64,000 nucleotides of DNA from assembly GCF_030709675.1 (NCBI RefSeq), contig NZ_JAUZQD010000006.1, positions 310,001 to 374,000 of the forward strand, read 5' to 3'. This document shows positions 1 through 8,362 of the stretch, piece after piece. The notes under the pieces are model-generated. The model did not search any database, had not been told where the DNA came from, and saw only the letters and a list, made by a program, of their open reading frames with translations. A program made the translations under genes and the position numbers. This stretch comes from Symbioplanes lichenis. Lineage in GTDB: Bacteria; Actinomycetota; Actinomycetes; Mycobacteriales; Micromonosporaceae. How positions within the stretch are numbered: position 1 is the stretch's first letter; each line of letters begins with the position of its first letter.

Positions 1-300
1 GACGTAGACGATGCGGCTCTCCGGCGCGACCGCCTGGGCGACCTCGTGCGTGTTGTTGGCCGTCGGCAGGCCGGTGCCGATGTCGAGGAACTGCCGGACG
101 CCCTCGGCGGCGGTGAGGTGGTGCACCGCGCGGCGCAGGACGCCGCGGTTGGCGAGCGCCGCGTCGCGTACGCCCGGGAAGGCCCGCTCGATCGCGTCGC
201 CGGACGCCCGGTCGGCGGCGAAGTTGTCCTTGCCGCCGAGCCAGTAGTCGTAGCGGCGGGCGGGATGCGCGACCATCGTGTCGAAGTCGGGGTTCGTCAC
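1..300 (-). CDS. SAM-dependent methyltransferase, DUF574 type (partial)
   Basis: This is the N-terminal 100 codons of a gene that leaves the window at the left edge. Reading leftward from GTG at 300, the protein shows HPARRYDYWLGGKDNFAADR near the start, then a glycine-rich SAM loop, FLDIGTGLPTANNTHE, at about residues 76-91. Both are hallmarks of the actinobacterial DUF574/Methyltransf_19 family. Members are putative class I methyltransferases, very numerous in Streptomyces and Actinoplanes, and mostly without a known substrate. A GGGAG lies about 7 bases before the chosen GTG; an in-frame GTG at 327 is an alternative start. The family call is firm, the function unknown. Confidence 0.88.
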   Translation of the reverse strand, partial: MTNPDFDTMVAHPARRYDYWLGGKDNFAADRASGDAIERAFPGVRDAALANRGVLRRAVHHLTAAEGVRQFLDIGTGLPTANNTHEVAQAVAPESRIVYV

Positions 301-341
301 GTCGGCACTCCCGCCCGCGTCAGCCACTGTGGAGCGTCAGA

Positions 342-1511
342 CTACAGGGGTACGCGCTGCGGGGCCGGACGCTGGGTCGTGGTTCCGTCACCCAGCTGCG
401 CGTTCGCGTTGTTGCCCCAGCACCACAGGCCACCGTCCGTACGGTAGGCGCAGTTGTGGTAGCCCGCCACGAGATCGCTCGTCCACGTGGCGGCGTCGCC
501 GACGCGCGTGGGGGCGTACCGGTGGGTGGTCGTGCCGTCGCCGACCTGGCCGGCGGAGTTGTTGCCCCAGCACCAGAGGCTGCCGTCCGTCCGCGTGGCG
601 CACGCCGTGTCGAAGCCCGCGCTCACCCCGGTCCACGTGGTGGCCGTGCCGACCTGGACGGGCGAGGAGCGATAGATCCCGGTCACGCCGAGCTGCCCGT
701 AGCCGTTCTCGCCCCAGCACCACAGCGTGCCGTCGGTGCGGATGCCGCAGGTGAACGTGTAGCCCGCCGTCACCGTCGCCCAGCTGGTGAGCGTGCCGAC
801 CTGCGCCGGCGTCGTCTGGTAGCTCAGGATGCCGAGGCCCAGCTGCCCGGCCGAGCTGTCACCCCAGCACCACAGCGTGCCGTCCGTACGCGTGCCGCAC
901 GTGTGCGCGAACCCCGCCGTGACGCTCGCCCAGGTCGCCGCCGTCCCCACCCGCAGCGGCGTGGTCGCGATGTAGGTGACGGCGCCGTCGCCGAGCTGGC
1001 CGAGCCGGTTGAAGCCCCAGCACCACAGCGAGCCGTCGGTCCGCACCCCGCACGTGTGGCTGTCGCCCGCGCTGACGTCGGTGTAGGTGGCGGTGCCGAC
1101 CTGCACCGGCGCCGTGCGGGTCACGGTGCTGCCGTCGCCGAGCTGGCCGCGCGTGTTGCTGCCCCAGCACCACAGCGTCGCGTCCGTCCGGATGCCGCAC
1201 GTGTAGCTCGTCCCCGCGTCGATCTTCGCCCAGGTCGCCGTCCCGACCCGGACCGGGGCGGTGCGGCTGGTGCGGGTGCCGTCGCCGACCTGGCCGCTCG
1301 CGTTGCCGCCCCAGCACCAGAGCGAGCCGTCGGTCCGCACCGCGCACGAATGTGAATAACCGGCCGCCACGCCCGGCGGCTCCGGGGCGGCGGCCGCGCG
1401 CGCCGGGCCACCGGCCGCCAGCCCGCCGGCGATCGCCAGCACAACGACAAAAACCCTGGTCACCGTACGCCCCCAACGGGCGCGCAGCCCGCCGTACCGC
1501 ACTTCGCTCAT
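342..1511 (-). CDS. Secreted RCC1-repeat beta-propeller protein
   Basis: An exported protein of about 389 residues. Starting from ATG 1511, which has GAGAGGA just upstream, the N-terminus is basic and followed by a hydrophobic stretch (VFVVVLAIAGGLAAGG) and an Ala-rich cleavage region (PARAAAA), a typical Sec signal peptide. The rest is seven repeats of about 50 residues, each carrying (S/T)LWCWG then GQ(L/V)GDG. These are RCC1-type repeats, and seven of them would close a seven-bladed propeller. Each blade has two cysteines (a CA/CG position and WCW), so disulphides are likely after export. Bacterial RCC1 proteins are usually of unknown function, perhaps adhesion or carbohydrate binding. An upstream ATG at 1571 would add 20 residues but lacks signal-peptide logic. 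Confidence 0.85.
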   Translation of the reverse strand: MSEVRYGGLRARWGRTVTRVFVVVLAIAGGLAAGGPARAAAAPEPPGVAAGYSHSCAVRTDGSLWCWGGNASGQVGDGTRTSRTAPVRVGTATWAKIDAGTSYTCGIRTDATLWCWGSNTRGQLGDGSTVTRTAPVQVGTATYTDVSAGDSHTCGVRTDGSLWCWGFNRLGQLGDGAVTYIATTPLRVGTAATWASVTAGFAHTCGTRTDGTLWCWGDSSAGQLGLGILSYQTTPAQVGTLTSWATVTAGYTFTCGIRTDGTLWCWGENGYGQLGVTGIYRSSPVQVGTATTWTGVSAGFDTACATRTDGSLWCWGNNSAGQVGDGTTTHRYAPTRVGDAATWTSDLVAGYHNCAYRTDGGLWCWGNNANAQLGDGTTTQRPAPQRVPL

Positions 1512-1667
1512 CTCGCCGATCCTCTCCCGCAGTATGACGGGAAGGTTACGGGAGCGCTCCCATGCATTCAAGAACGTCGTTATTTGCAGAGATGATCCTT
1601 GATTTCTCTTTGATCTTGCCCGACCATTGCGGGGCCGCGACTACCCGTGTTGGGGGACCACACACCC

Positions 1668-2213
1668 GTGGACGTCCGATCTTCGCCGAGACACGACAGC
1701 ATCCGCCGGCCCCGCGACGGCGACGGCACTCGCGACGGGGATGGCGCCCGGGACGGCGCCGACACGATCCTGCGGTGGATCCGCGTGCTGCACCACGGCA
1801 CCGGCACCGTGGCGTTGTGGAGTGCGCTGACCGACGAGCTACGGCTGTCCGTCGCCCAGGAGTACCTGATCGCCGCCGGGCGGACCGGCGACGACGCGCT
1901 CGCCGCCCGGCTGGCCGCCCCCGGCGGCGCCGAGCCCGGCGCCCGCGACATGGTGGCGGCCCAGTGCGAGATGTGGCGCACCAGCCTGTCGGCACTGGCC
2001 CCGGGCGCCGACATCGTGTCCGCGCACACTTTCGGCGCCACCATGGAGGTCGTGACCGTCGCGCCGACCGTGACCCGGGCCCGGCACGCCGCCCCGCACC
2101 GCTTCCTGGTGCGGCACGGGCCCCGGGAGATCGAGGTCGCCGCCGTCGGGGACGAGCTGCCGGTGCCCGGCTGGCCGCCCGGCTGGTGGTCGGTCCCGAA
2201 CCTGCCGCGCTGA
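1668..2213 (+). CDS. Hypothetical protein
   Basis: About 181 residues and not recognised. The N-terminus is low-complexity and charged (repeated RDGDG), followed by a region of probable helices (TILRWIRVLHHGTGTVALWS and ALTDELRLSVAQEYLI) and a beta-rich C-terminal half ending in PGWPPGWWSVPNLPR. No signal peptide, membrane segment or catalytic motif is visible. GTG 1668 is chosen because GGGGGA lies about 11 bases upstream; GTG 1647 and TTG 1650 are in-frame alternatives. It diverges from the RCC1 gene and converges on the small membrane protein gene ending at 2220. Codon use is like that of its neighbours, which supports a real gene, but the function is unknown. Confidence 0.6.
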   Translation: MDVRSSPRHDSIRRPRDGDGTRDGDGARDGADTILRWIRVLHHGTGTVALWSALTDELRLSVAQEYLIAAGRTGDDALAARLAAPGGAEPGARDMVAAQCEMWRTSLSALAPGADIVSAHTFGATMEVVTVAPTVTRARHAAPHRFLVRHGPREIEVAAVGDELPVPGWPPGWWSVPNLPR

Positions 2214-2219
2214 GGCGGA

Positions 2220-2597
2220 TCAGGCCAGGAACGGCAGCAGGACGACGGCGAGGATCACCGACAGCAGGCCGCCGAGGATCAGCAGGACGGCCCGGCGGGC
2301 GATCGGGCGGCGCTGGTGCATGCGGATCTCGCGCCGCTCGGGCTCCTCGAACATCGGGCTGTCGAGCAGCGCCGCCTCCGCCTCGGCGTTCTGCAGCATG
2401 GTCGCCGCGACGGTGACCAGCGCCGCCCCGAGCACCCAGGCGATCGAGTCCAGCACCGTCAGCGCGCTCAGCCCGCCGCCGTCGCCCACCGCCGACGAGG
2501 TGAGCAGGTTGATGCCGGTGCCCGCGAAGAGACCGGCGAGAAAGTTGAGCAGTCCGGGGGCGGGCAGCCGGGCGACCCAGCGGTCCCAGGTCGTCAT
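2220..2597 (-). CDS. Small membrane protein, last gene of the 7.5-2.2 kb operon
   Basis: A protein of 125 residues. The start ATG at 2597 overlaps the stop of the 835-residue gene as ATGA, so translation is probably coupled. There are three hydrophobic segments: about residues 15-35 (LLNFLAGLFAGTGINLL), 42-65 (ALTVLDSIAWVLGAALVTVA) and 100-124 (RAVLLILGGLLSVILAVVLLPFLA). A charged cytoplasmic-type stretch (EEPERREIRMHQRRPIARR) lies before the last. No family is recognised. As the terminal gene of a four-gene operon with two methyltransferases and a degenerate P-loop protein, it is a candidate membrane anchor or effector for that system; this is inference from position only. Confidence 0.7.
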   Translation of the reverse strand: MTTWDRWVARLPAPGLLNFLAGLFAGTGINLLTSSAVGDGGGLSALTVLDSIAWVLGAALVTVAATMLQNAEAEAALLDSPMFEEPERREIRMHQRRPIARRAVLLILGGLLSVILAVVLLPFLA

Positions 2598-5101
2598 CGG
2601 GGTCCCGCCTCGTCGTCGTACGACAGACCGCCGTTCCACCCCGTGCCGCACACCGTGTCGCCCAGCTCGACCAGCCGCTCGATCACCTCGATCGGCGTCC
2701 GCTCCCGCAGCTTCTCGCGCAGCTCGCGGCAGAGGGCGAGCTGCGCGGTGTACTGGTCGTAGGCGGCCTGCACCACCGGCATCCCGCCCGGAGCGGCCCG
2801 GCGCAGCACGGCCCGCCGCCGTTGCACCTGACCCTCCAGCTGCTCCTCGATCTGGCGGGTCACCTCACGCCAGTGGGTGACGGACGGGCGCAGCCGCATC
2901 CCGGCCGTCGCCGGCAGCCGTGGCTCGAGCCGCGCGGGACGCCGCTCGGCCGCCGCCGGGGCCGGCTCGACCAGGGCCGCGGCCTCCCGGCTCACCGCCA
3001 CGCGGACCAGGGCGGCCAGCTGCGCCGCGGCGAAGGGCGCCCGGAGCGTGCCCTCGGGCAGCCCGAGGTCGCGCAGGCCACCGCGGAACTCCTCGTTGGC
3101 CCAGGACAGCAGGTTGAGCAGCCGGCCGTAGGACGACCGCCAGTCGTGCGCGCCGAGCAGGATCGCCTCCAGCGCCAGCGCGAGGTCGATCTCGCGGCCC
3201 GGGCGCGTCCACTCCCCCACCCGCGAGCGCAGCCACACCACCGCCTTGCCGACCTCCTCGCCGGCCGGGGCGCCCGCCCGCAGCAGCGCCACGACGCACA
3301 TGGCCGTGGTGGCCTCGTCCCTGTTCCACGAGCCCGTGCCGCCCTTCCACCACTCGGCGTAGGCGCCGCCCTCGCGCACCGGGCGCACCAGCCAGTCGCA
3401 GGCGCGCCGCACCACGTCATGGGTGGCATAGGTCAGCCCCGCCCCGCACAGCCCCAGCACGACCCGGGCCGTCACCCACGGCACCCGGCGCGGATAGAAG
3501 TGCCCGTCCGGGGCGCAGTGGTGCTCGGCGGTGGCCAGCAGCGCGTCGAGCCGCCCGTCCGAGCGCTCGAGCGCCGACCCCTCGAAGCCCAGCAGCACGC
3601 CCAGCATCCAGGTGCTGTGGAAGCGGGCCTTGTCCACCCCGGTGCCGAGCAGCGACGCCGGCCAGCGCCCGCCCAGGAAGAGATCCTCGGCGATCATGTT
3701 GGCCTGGATGCGCTCGAAGTCGCCCTCTTCAAGGGTGGGTCCGCCGGTGGCGCGCGGCAGCTCGCCCGGGACGTCGTAGCTGAGCCGGCCCCGCACGAAC
3801 TCCGCCACCCGCCGCCACTGCTCGGCGTGCCCGAGCTCCGCCAGCGCCTCCGCGGCGAAGACGGCGGCGCCCACGTTGTCGTCCCAGTCCGGGTTCGTGG
3901 CGCAGTAGCGGTCGAGCTGCTCCCCCAGCCGATAGAGCAGCTCCCAGCTGAAGGTGAGGTTCCGGCTGCCCTCGACCCGCGCGTGCCCGTCGCGGCCCGG
4001 GAAGCCCACGAGATCCAGCTGCTCGAGGGGCGCGCGCCCGGCATCGGCGCCGGCCATCTTCAGGTACGCCCAGATGAGCTCGCCCGGCGGCGCCCGCCCC
4101 GGCAGCCCGGCCTGCCCCGCGACCAGCGCGGTCGGCGTGACGCCGGCGCCGAGCCGGTAGTAGACCTTGCCGTCCACGGCCGTGAGATGGATCAGCTCGC
4201 GCTGTTGCAGCCGGTGCAGCTGCTCCGGATGGTAGCGGCGGTCGGCGACGGCCACGAGCGGCTGGATGCCGAAGAGTCCGAGACAGGCGAACCAGTACAT
4301 GACCGCGGCGTCCTGACCCGGCATGGCGACCGGCTGGCGTACGGGCACCTGCTCGTAGAAGCCGTAGAGGGCCGGCATCGCCGCGACCGCGCTCGGGGTG
4401 TCCGTGGTCAGCAGCCGCAGGTCGAGGTCGAAGGCGTGCCGCAGCCGGCTGATGATCGTGCGGGTGTCCTGGAAGCCCGCCACCAGCGCCCGCCGGCTCA
4501 CCACCACGAGGACGCGATCGTGCCGGGGCAGCCGGAGCAGCTCCCACACCACGGTCGGCGGGCTCTTCGCGCCGCTGCGCAGGTCGATCCAGACGGCGGC
4601 GCCACCCTCGGCCGCGAAGAGCCGGGCCGCCCGGGCGGCGCTGACGGCCTTGCCCGAGCCCTCGTCCCCGACCACCACGACGTCGAGCTTCGCGGCCAGG
4701 GCGGCGGTGATGCGGGCGGCCAGGTCGGCGCCGGCGGCATCGGGGGCGGCGGGGATCCGGGGCGGGGCGTGCGGGGCCAGGCCCAGCTGGTCCGCCGGGG
4801 GCAGCGGCCGGTCACGGGCGACGAACGCGTGCGCCACCAGGGCCAGCGGATCGGTCCCCCGGAACACCGCGGCCCGCAGGTCGGCGGCCGCCAGCACGAG
4901 CAGCACGGGCGGGCGGCCGGGCACGGTGACCCGCACCTCCAGGGCGCTCGTACCCCCGGCGAGTCCGCACTGGACCGTCAGCAGTGGCTCGGTGCCACCG
5001 AGGGCCTCGGCCTGCGCGGCGCGGATGTCCTCGCCGGCCGCGCGCAGCCACGCCGGCGACCCGGTCGCGCCGGGCCCGGCCCGGGCCGCCCTCTCCCACA
5101 T
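2594..5101 (-). CDS. Large protein with degenerate P-loop and helical repeat region
   Basis: An 835-residue protein not assignable to a named family. Residues 1-100 form an alpha/beta start. A P-loop-like strand-loop-helix follows at about 139-160 with GDEGSGKA (145-152): the GK pair is present but the usual Ser/Thr after Lys is Ala. The expected Walker B strand (RVLVVVSRRALV, about 196-207) lacks acidic residues, so nucleotide hydrolysis is doubtful. Residues about 380-700 are helical repeats with aromatic-rich turns (FHSTWMLGVLLGF, GGAYAEWWKGGTGSWNRDEA) resembling alpha/alpha-toroid terpene-cyclase or prenyltransferase-like folds. The C-terminus (about 745-815) is rich in E, Q and R and probably coiled-coil. 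Its ATG shares one base with the upstream stop (TGATG). A signalling or scaffolding role is speculative. Confidence 0.75.
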   Translation of the reverse strand: MWERAARAGPGATGSPAWLRAAGEDIRAAQAEALGGTEPLLTVQCGLAGGTSALEVRVTVPGRPPVLLVLAAADLRAAVFRGTDPLALVAHAFVARDRPLPPADQLGLAPHAPPRIPAAPDAAGADLAARITAALAAKLDVVVVGDEGSGKAVSAARAARLFAAEGGAAVWIDLRSGAKSPPTVVWELLRLPRHDRVLVVVSRRALVAGFQDTRTIISRLRHAFDLDLRLLTTDTPSAVAAMPALYGFYEQVPVRQPVAMPGQDAAVMYWFACLGLFGIQPLVAVADRRYHPEQLHRLQQRELIHLTAVDGKVYYRLGAGVTPTALVAGQAGLPGRAPPGELIWAYLKMAGADAGRAPLEQLDLVGFPGRDGHARVEGSRNLTFSWELLYRLGEQLDRYCATNPDWDDNVGAAVFAAEALAELGHAEQWRRVAEFVRGRLSYDVPGELPRATGGPTLEEGDFERIQANMIAEDLFLGGRWPASLLGTGVDKARFHSTWMLGVLLGFEGSALERSDGRLDALLATAEHHCAPDGHFYPRRVPWVTARVVLGLCGAGLTYATHDVVRRACDWLVRPVREGGAYAEWWKGGTGSWNRDEATTAMCVVALLRAGAPAGEEVGKAVVWLRSRVGEWTRPGREIDLALALEAILLGAHDWRSSYGRLLNLLSWANEEFRGGLRDLGLPEGTLRAPFAAAQLAALVRVAVSREAAALVEPAPAAAERRPARLEPRLPATAGMRLRPSVTHWREVTRQIEEQLEGQVQRRRAVLRRAAPGGMPVVQAAYDQYTAQLALCRELREKLRERTPIEVIERLVELGDTVCGTGWNGGLSYDDEAGPR

Positions 5102-6516
5102 CAGTCACTCCGCTCGGCGGCCACGCGACAGACGATGCGTAGATAGTCGCATCCGGCGAGCTCACCGGCCACCGACGCGGTTTCCGACCGGACGACCTCG
5201 AAGCCGTGCCGGCGCAGGAAGTCCAGCACCTGATCGGCCCCGCCCAGCTGGTCCGAGCTGCGCATCCGCTTGGCGTAGTGGTGGGCCGCGCTGAGCAGCT
5301 CGGTGAAGTCGATCCTCAACAGCCAGAACGAGTTCTTCGCCCGTTCGTAGAGCCGCATGCCGTACTCGGTGACCAGCGTCGCCCCGGCCGCCGCGCCCGC
5401 CTCCTCGTAGATCCGCACGGTCGTGACGACCTGCCCGCCCGGCCGCAGCAGCCGGCGCCAGTTCTCGACCACGGTTGCCGCGTCGTCGGAGGGGAACCGC
5501 GTCAGGAACGCGTCCGAGACGATCAGGTCGAAGGGCTCCTGCTCCTCCACGAACTGCTCGCCCGCGCGGACGAAGTCCACGTTGTGCGTGGTGATCTCCG
5601 TGCCGCGCCGGCGGGCGTACCACCGGTTGGCCAGCAGCGGGGTCAGGCAGACGTCGAGGACGTGCACGTCGGGCGCGACCCCGGGCCCGGCCGCGTTGAG
5701 CACGCAGGCCAGCATCCCGTAGTCGGCGGCGCCGGTGATCAGCACCCGCGGCTCCGCCCGGCCGCGCAGCTGCTCGCGCAGCACCTCCGAGTAGAAGCCG
5801 ATGTGCCAGTTCGGGCTGCTCACCATGTCGAAGAGGCGCAGGTACTGCCAGATGCCGTGGTACCAGGCGCAGCTCACCGGGTCGACGTAGTGCCCGGTGC
5901 AGGCGACCCGCGCGAGCGAGTGCAGCATGTCGGCCGACTCCAGCAGCGGCTCCGCCAGGTGCGGCGGCCGGTGCGCCAGCGCGTGCCGGTTGGTCCACAG
6001 CTGCTGCCAGCGGTCGAGCGCCGCGCGGACGTCCTCGGGCCGCCGGCTGACCACCCACCCGGCCGGCCCGGTGTCGCCGTGCTCCTCGAAGACCACGACG
6101 TCCTCGTCGATGAGCCAGGTGTGCGTCATCGGCACCGGCGCGCGCGGGATCACCTCGAGGTGCAGCAGGTGCGCGTCGATGCGGCTGTCCCGGTCCAGGT
6201 CGCGCTCGCGCAGCACGGGCGTCATGTCCGGGTTGCCGTAGGGCACCAGATAGAGCCGGTGCACCCGGGCGCCCCGGGCCGCCCGCTGCCGCCACGCCAT
6301 CAGCAGGAAGAGATCGGCGTCCTGCCACCCCGAGCAGGGCACGATCTGGCGGACGGTGCCGGCCCGGTCGGCCAGCACCCGGGCCAGGTCGGCGGCGGCG
6401 CCCTCGGGCAGCCGCACCACCTGGTCGTCGGTCCCGGTGACCCCGAGATAGTAGGAGCCGAGCGCCTCGCGCGCCGCGGTGAGCAGCTCCCCGGCCGCGT
6501 CCGCGGTCACGCTCAC
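5101..6516 (-). CDS. Two-domain SAM methyltransferase-like protein
   Basis: A 471-residue protein. The GTG start at 6516 overlaps the previous stop as GTGA, which fixes it. Residues 1-180 form an alpha/beta domain with SGWQDADLFLLMAWRQRAARG, then HRLYLVPYG and HTWLIDEDVVVFEE. This layout resembles the phospholipase-D-like ligand-binding domains of TrmB-type regulators, but that match is tentative. The C-terminal half is a class I methyltransferase fold: motif I is VLITGAADYGMLA (about 258-270), with VHVLDVC after the second strand, FDLIVSDAF (about 329-337) and LLRPGGQVVTTVRI (about 356-369). Motif I is Gly-poor, as in some families of unknown substrate. It lies between an EgtD-like methyltransferase and the 835-residue protein in one coupled operon. 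Confidence 0.78.
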   Translation of the reverse strand: MSVTADAAGELLTAAREALGSYYLGVTGTDDQVVRLPEGAAADLARVLADRAGTVRQIVPCSGWQDADLFLLMAWRQRAARGARVHRLYLVPYGNPDMTPVLRERDLDRDSRIDAHLLHLEVIPRAPVPMTHTWLIDEDVVVFEEHGDTGPAGWVVSRRPEDVRAALDRWQQLWTNRHALAHRPPHLAEPLLESADMLHSLARVACTGHYVDPVSCAWYHGIWQYLRLFDMVSSPNWHIGFYSEVLREQLRGRAEPRVLITGAADYGMLACVLNAAGPGVAPDVHVLDVCLTPLLANRWYARRRGTEITTHNVDFVRAGEQFVEEQEPFDLIVSDAFLTRFPSDDAATVVENWRRLLRPGGQVVTTVRIYEEAGAAAGATLVTEYGMRLYERAKNSFWLLRIDFTELLSAAHHYAKRMRSSDQLGGADQVLDFLRRHGFEVVRSETASVAGELAGCDYLRIVCRVAAERSD

Positions 6517-7466
6517 CCGGGGCTCGACGCGGTGACGACGGCGTGCCGGGTGCCCGGCTCGTGGTGGTCGGCCTCCAGCTTCCACCCGGCCGCGCTCACG
6601 ATCCGGTGTACGTCCCCCAGGTCGAACCGCCGCGAGCGGAAGCACCGCACCGTGTGGCCCGCCGGCAGCTCCCGCTCCCCGGCCGGCACCGGCCCGAGCA
6701 GCCGCACCTCGCCGACCACCTGGTCACCGGCGGCGTCATAGACGATGGACAGATCGAGCAGCCGCCGCTCCACGCCCAGCGCCAGCAACGGCTCCAGGGC
6801 GGCGGCCTCGAAGACCTCGGTGAGATAGGGCGCCCGCACCGTGTCGGGATCGTCGGCCTGATCGCGCAGCGTGACGCCGAGGACGAGCCTGTCGCCGGCC
6901 CGGACGCTGTGCCGCAGGTGCTCCAGGGCGGTCACGGGGTCCTCGAGGTTGCCCAGCGTGTTGCCGAGGAACAGCACGGACAGCGGCGCCGCGTCCCCGG
7001 CCCGCCAGCCCTTGATCCGGTCGGTCGGCCCCTCTTCCACGTCCCAGAACCGCTTGTCGAAACCGGCCACGAGCAGATCCTCGCGCAGCCGCTGCGACGC
7101 CACGTCCAGGAGCGTCTCGCTGAAATCCAGGGCCAGATAGCGTACGCGGGGAAAGCCGGCCTCCCGCAGCAAGCGGAACACCTCCGCGGTGTGCCGGCCG
7201 TTGCCGGGCCCGACCTCGGCCAGGCGCACCGGGCCCGAACCGGGCTCCCGCAGCTCGCTCAGCGCCTGGCAGGCGAGGGCGCCGAGACCCGTGACCGACT
7301 GGTAGCCCTCGCCGCGGGCGAGCAGATCGTGGGTGAAGGCGGCGCTGCCGGCATAGGCGAACTTCAGCGGCAGCACACCGGACTGCAGACCTCGCACGAC
7401 GGCGTCGTGATGGTCGGCCCGCTCGAAGAAGGACGGCGCTTTGGCCTCGGCGTCGGCGCCGACCAT
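6513..7466 (-). CDS. EgtD-like (Methyltransf_33) SAM-dependent methyltransferase
   Basis: A 317-residue protein of the histidine-specific methyltransferase/EgtD fold. Motif I is EVGPGNGRH (about 84-92), acidic motif II is YLALDFSETLL, and VLFLGNTLGNL (about 164-174) corresponds to the FPGSTIGN loop typical of EgtD. No egtB, egtC or egtE lies nearby, and sequence around the loop differs from true EgtD, so an ergothioneine role is unlikely. The start at ATG 7466 is chosen for the GGAG six bases before it; ATG 7478 is an alternative. This is the first gene of the four-gene operon reading to 2220. The methyl acceptor, whether protein or small molecule, is unknown. Confidence 0.82.
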   Translation of the reverse strand: MVGADAEAKAPSFFERADHHDAVVRGLQSGVLPLKFAYAGSAAFTHDLLARGEGYQSVTGLGALACQALSELREPGSGPVRLAEVGPGNGRHTAEVFRLLREAGFPRVRYLALDFSETLLDVASQRLREDLLVAGFDKRFWDVEEGPTDRIKGWRAGDAAPLSVLFLGNTLGNLEDPVTALEHLRHSVRAGDRLVLGVTLRDQADDPDTVRAPYLTEVFEAAALEPLLALGVERRLLDLSIVYDAAGDQVVGEVRLLGPVPAGERELPAGHTVRCFRSRRFDLGDVHRIVSAAGWKLEADHHEPGTRHAVVTASSPG

Positions 7467-7558
7467 ATCGTGCTCCATGTTTTGACCATCATGAGAGTCC
7501 GTGACGCAATGTCAAGCATATCCGCGCACGCAACGCCCCGGCCCTCCGACGTTCACTC

Positions 7559-8362
7559 TCAGTGCCCGGTACGACCGGCGCCCGCGGCCGGACCGGCGAG
7601 CCGCTGCGCCAGCCAGACGGGCACCACGGAGAGCACGATCAGCACGGCGGCGACGACGTTCACCACGGGCGCCTGGTTGGGGCGGAACAGATTGGTGAAG
7701 ATCCAGATGGGCAGCGTCGTCACGCCCGGCCCGGCGGTGAACGTCGTCACGATGATCTCGTCGAAGGAGAGGGCGAAGGAGAGCAGCCCGCCCGCGAGCA
7801 GGGCCGAGCGCAGCAGCGGGAACGTCACGTACCGGAAGGTCTGCCACGGTTTGGCCCCCAGATCGGCCGACGCCTCCTCCAGGCTGGTCCCGGTGCGGCG
7901 CAGCCGGGCCAGCACGTTGTTGTAGATCGTCACCACGCAGAAGGTGGCATGCCCGACCACGACCGAGAACAGGCCCTTGCCGATGCCCAGCTCCCCCATG
8001 ACCGAGCGCCACGCGCTGTCCAGGGCGATGCCGGTCACGATGCCGGGCAGGGCGATCGGCAGCACGATCAGCAGCGACAGGGTGTCCCGGCCGAAGAACG
8101 CGAACCGGTGCACCGCGAACGCGACGAGGCTGCCCAGCACCAGCGCAATCGCCGTGGCACCGAGCGCCGCCTGCACCGACGTGATCAACGCCTGCCGGGC
8201 GCCGTCGTTGGCCCAGGCGGCCGCCCACCAGCGGGTCGTGATATCGCGCGGCGGCCAGGCGAACGTCCGGTCCCCGTTGACCGAGTTGACCAGCACCAGC
8301 AGCAGCGGCACATAGATGAAGGCCAGCCCGAGGGCCATGACCACCCGCAACGTCAGCCTCAC
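7559..8362 (-). CDS. potC: Spermidine/putrescine-type ABC permease, PotC-like
   Basis: The 267-residue inner-membrane permease has about six hydrophobic helices and the MetI-type coupling region EEASADLGAKPWQTFRYVTFP (EAA loop) at about residues 163-183. The first helix (MALGLAFIYVPLLLVLVNS) and the FDEIIVTTF segment are characteristic of the PotC/YdcV branch. Its ATG overlaps the upstream permease stop as ATGA. It is the last gene of the import operon 11376-7559 (ATPase, binding protein, PotB, PotC). It should form a heterodimeric membrane channel with the PotB-like subunit. The exact polyamine or other cationic substrate cannot be read from sequence. Confidence 0.92.
   Translation of the reverse strand: MRLTLRVVMALGLAFIYVPLLLVLVNSVNGDRTFAWPPRDITTRWWAAAWANDGARQALITSVQAALGATAIALVLGSLVAFAVHRFAFFGRDTLSLLIVLPIALPGIVTGIALDSAWRSVMGELGIGKGLFSVVVGHATFCVVTIYNNVLARLRRTGTSLEEASADLGAKPWQTFRYVTFPLLRSALLAGGLLSFALSFDEIIVTTFTAGPGVTTLPIWIFTNLFRPNQAPVVNVVAAVLIVLSVVPVWLAQRLAGPAAGAGRTGH

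Noticed and set aside
342..1400. DNA-level tandem repeat in the RCC1 gene
   Set aside because: The periodicity of about 150 bases follows from the seven protein repeats and is too diverged to be a DNA repeat of its own.
2822..5146. A 774-codon open frame on the plus strand opposite the 835-residue gene
   Set aside because: Low-complexity HPGRRR/QHRR composition typical of antisense frames; the minus-strand gene is locked in by TGATG and ATGA overlaps on both sides.
6513..7478. Ergothioneine biosynthesis gene egtD
   Set aside because: The fold matches, but egtA, egtB, egtC and egtE are absent and the surrounding operon is of another kind.
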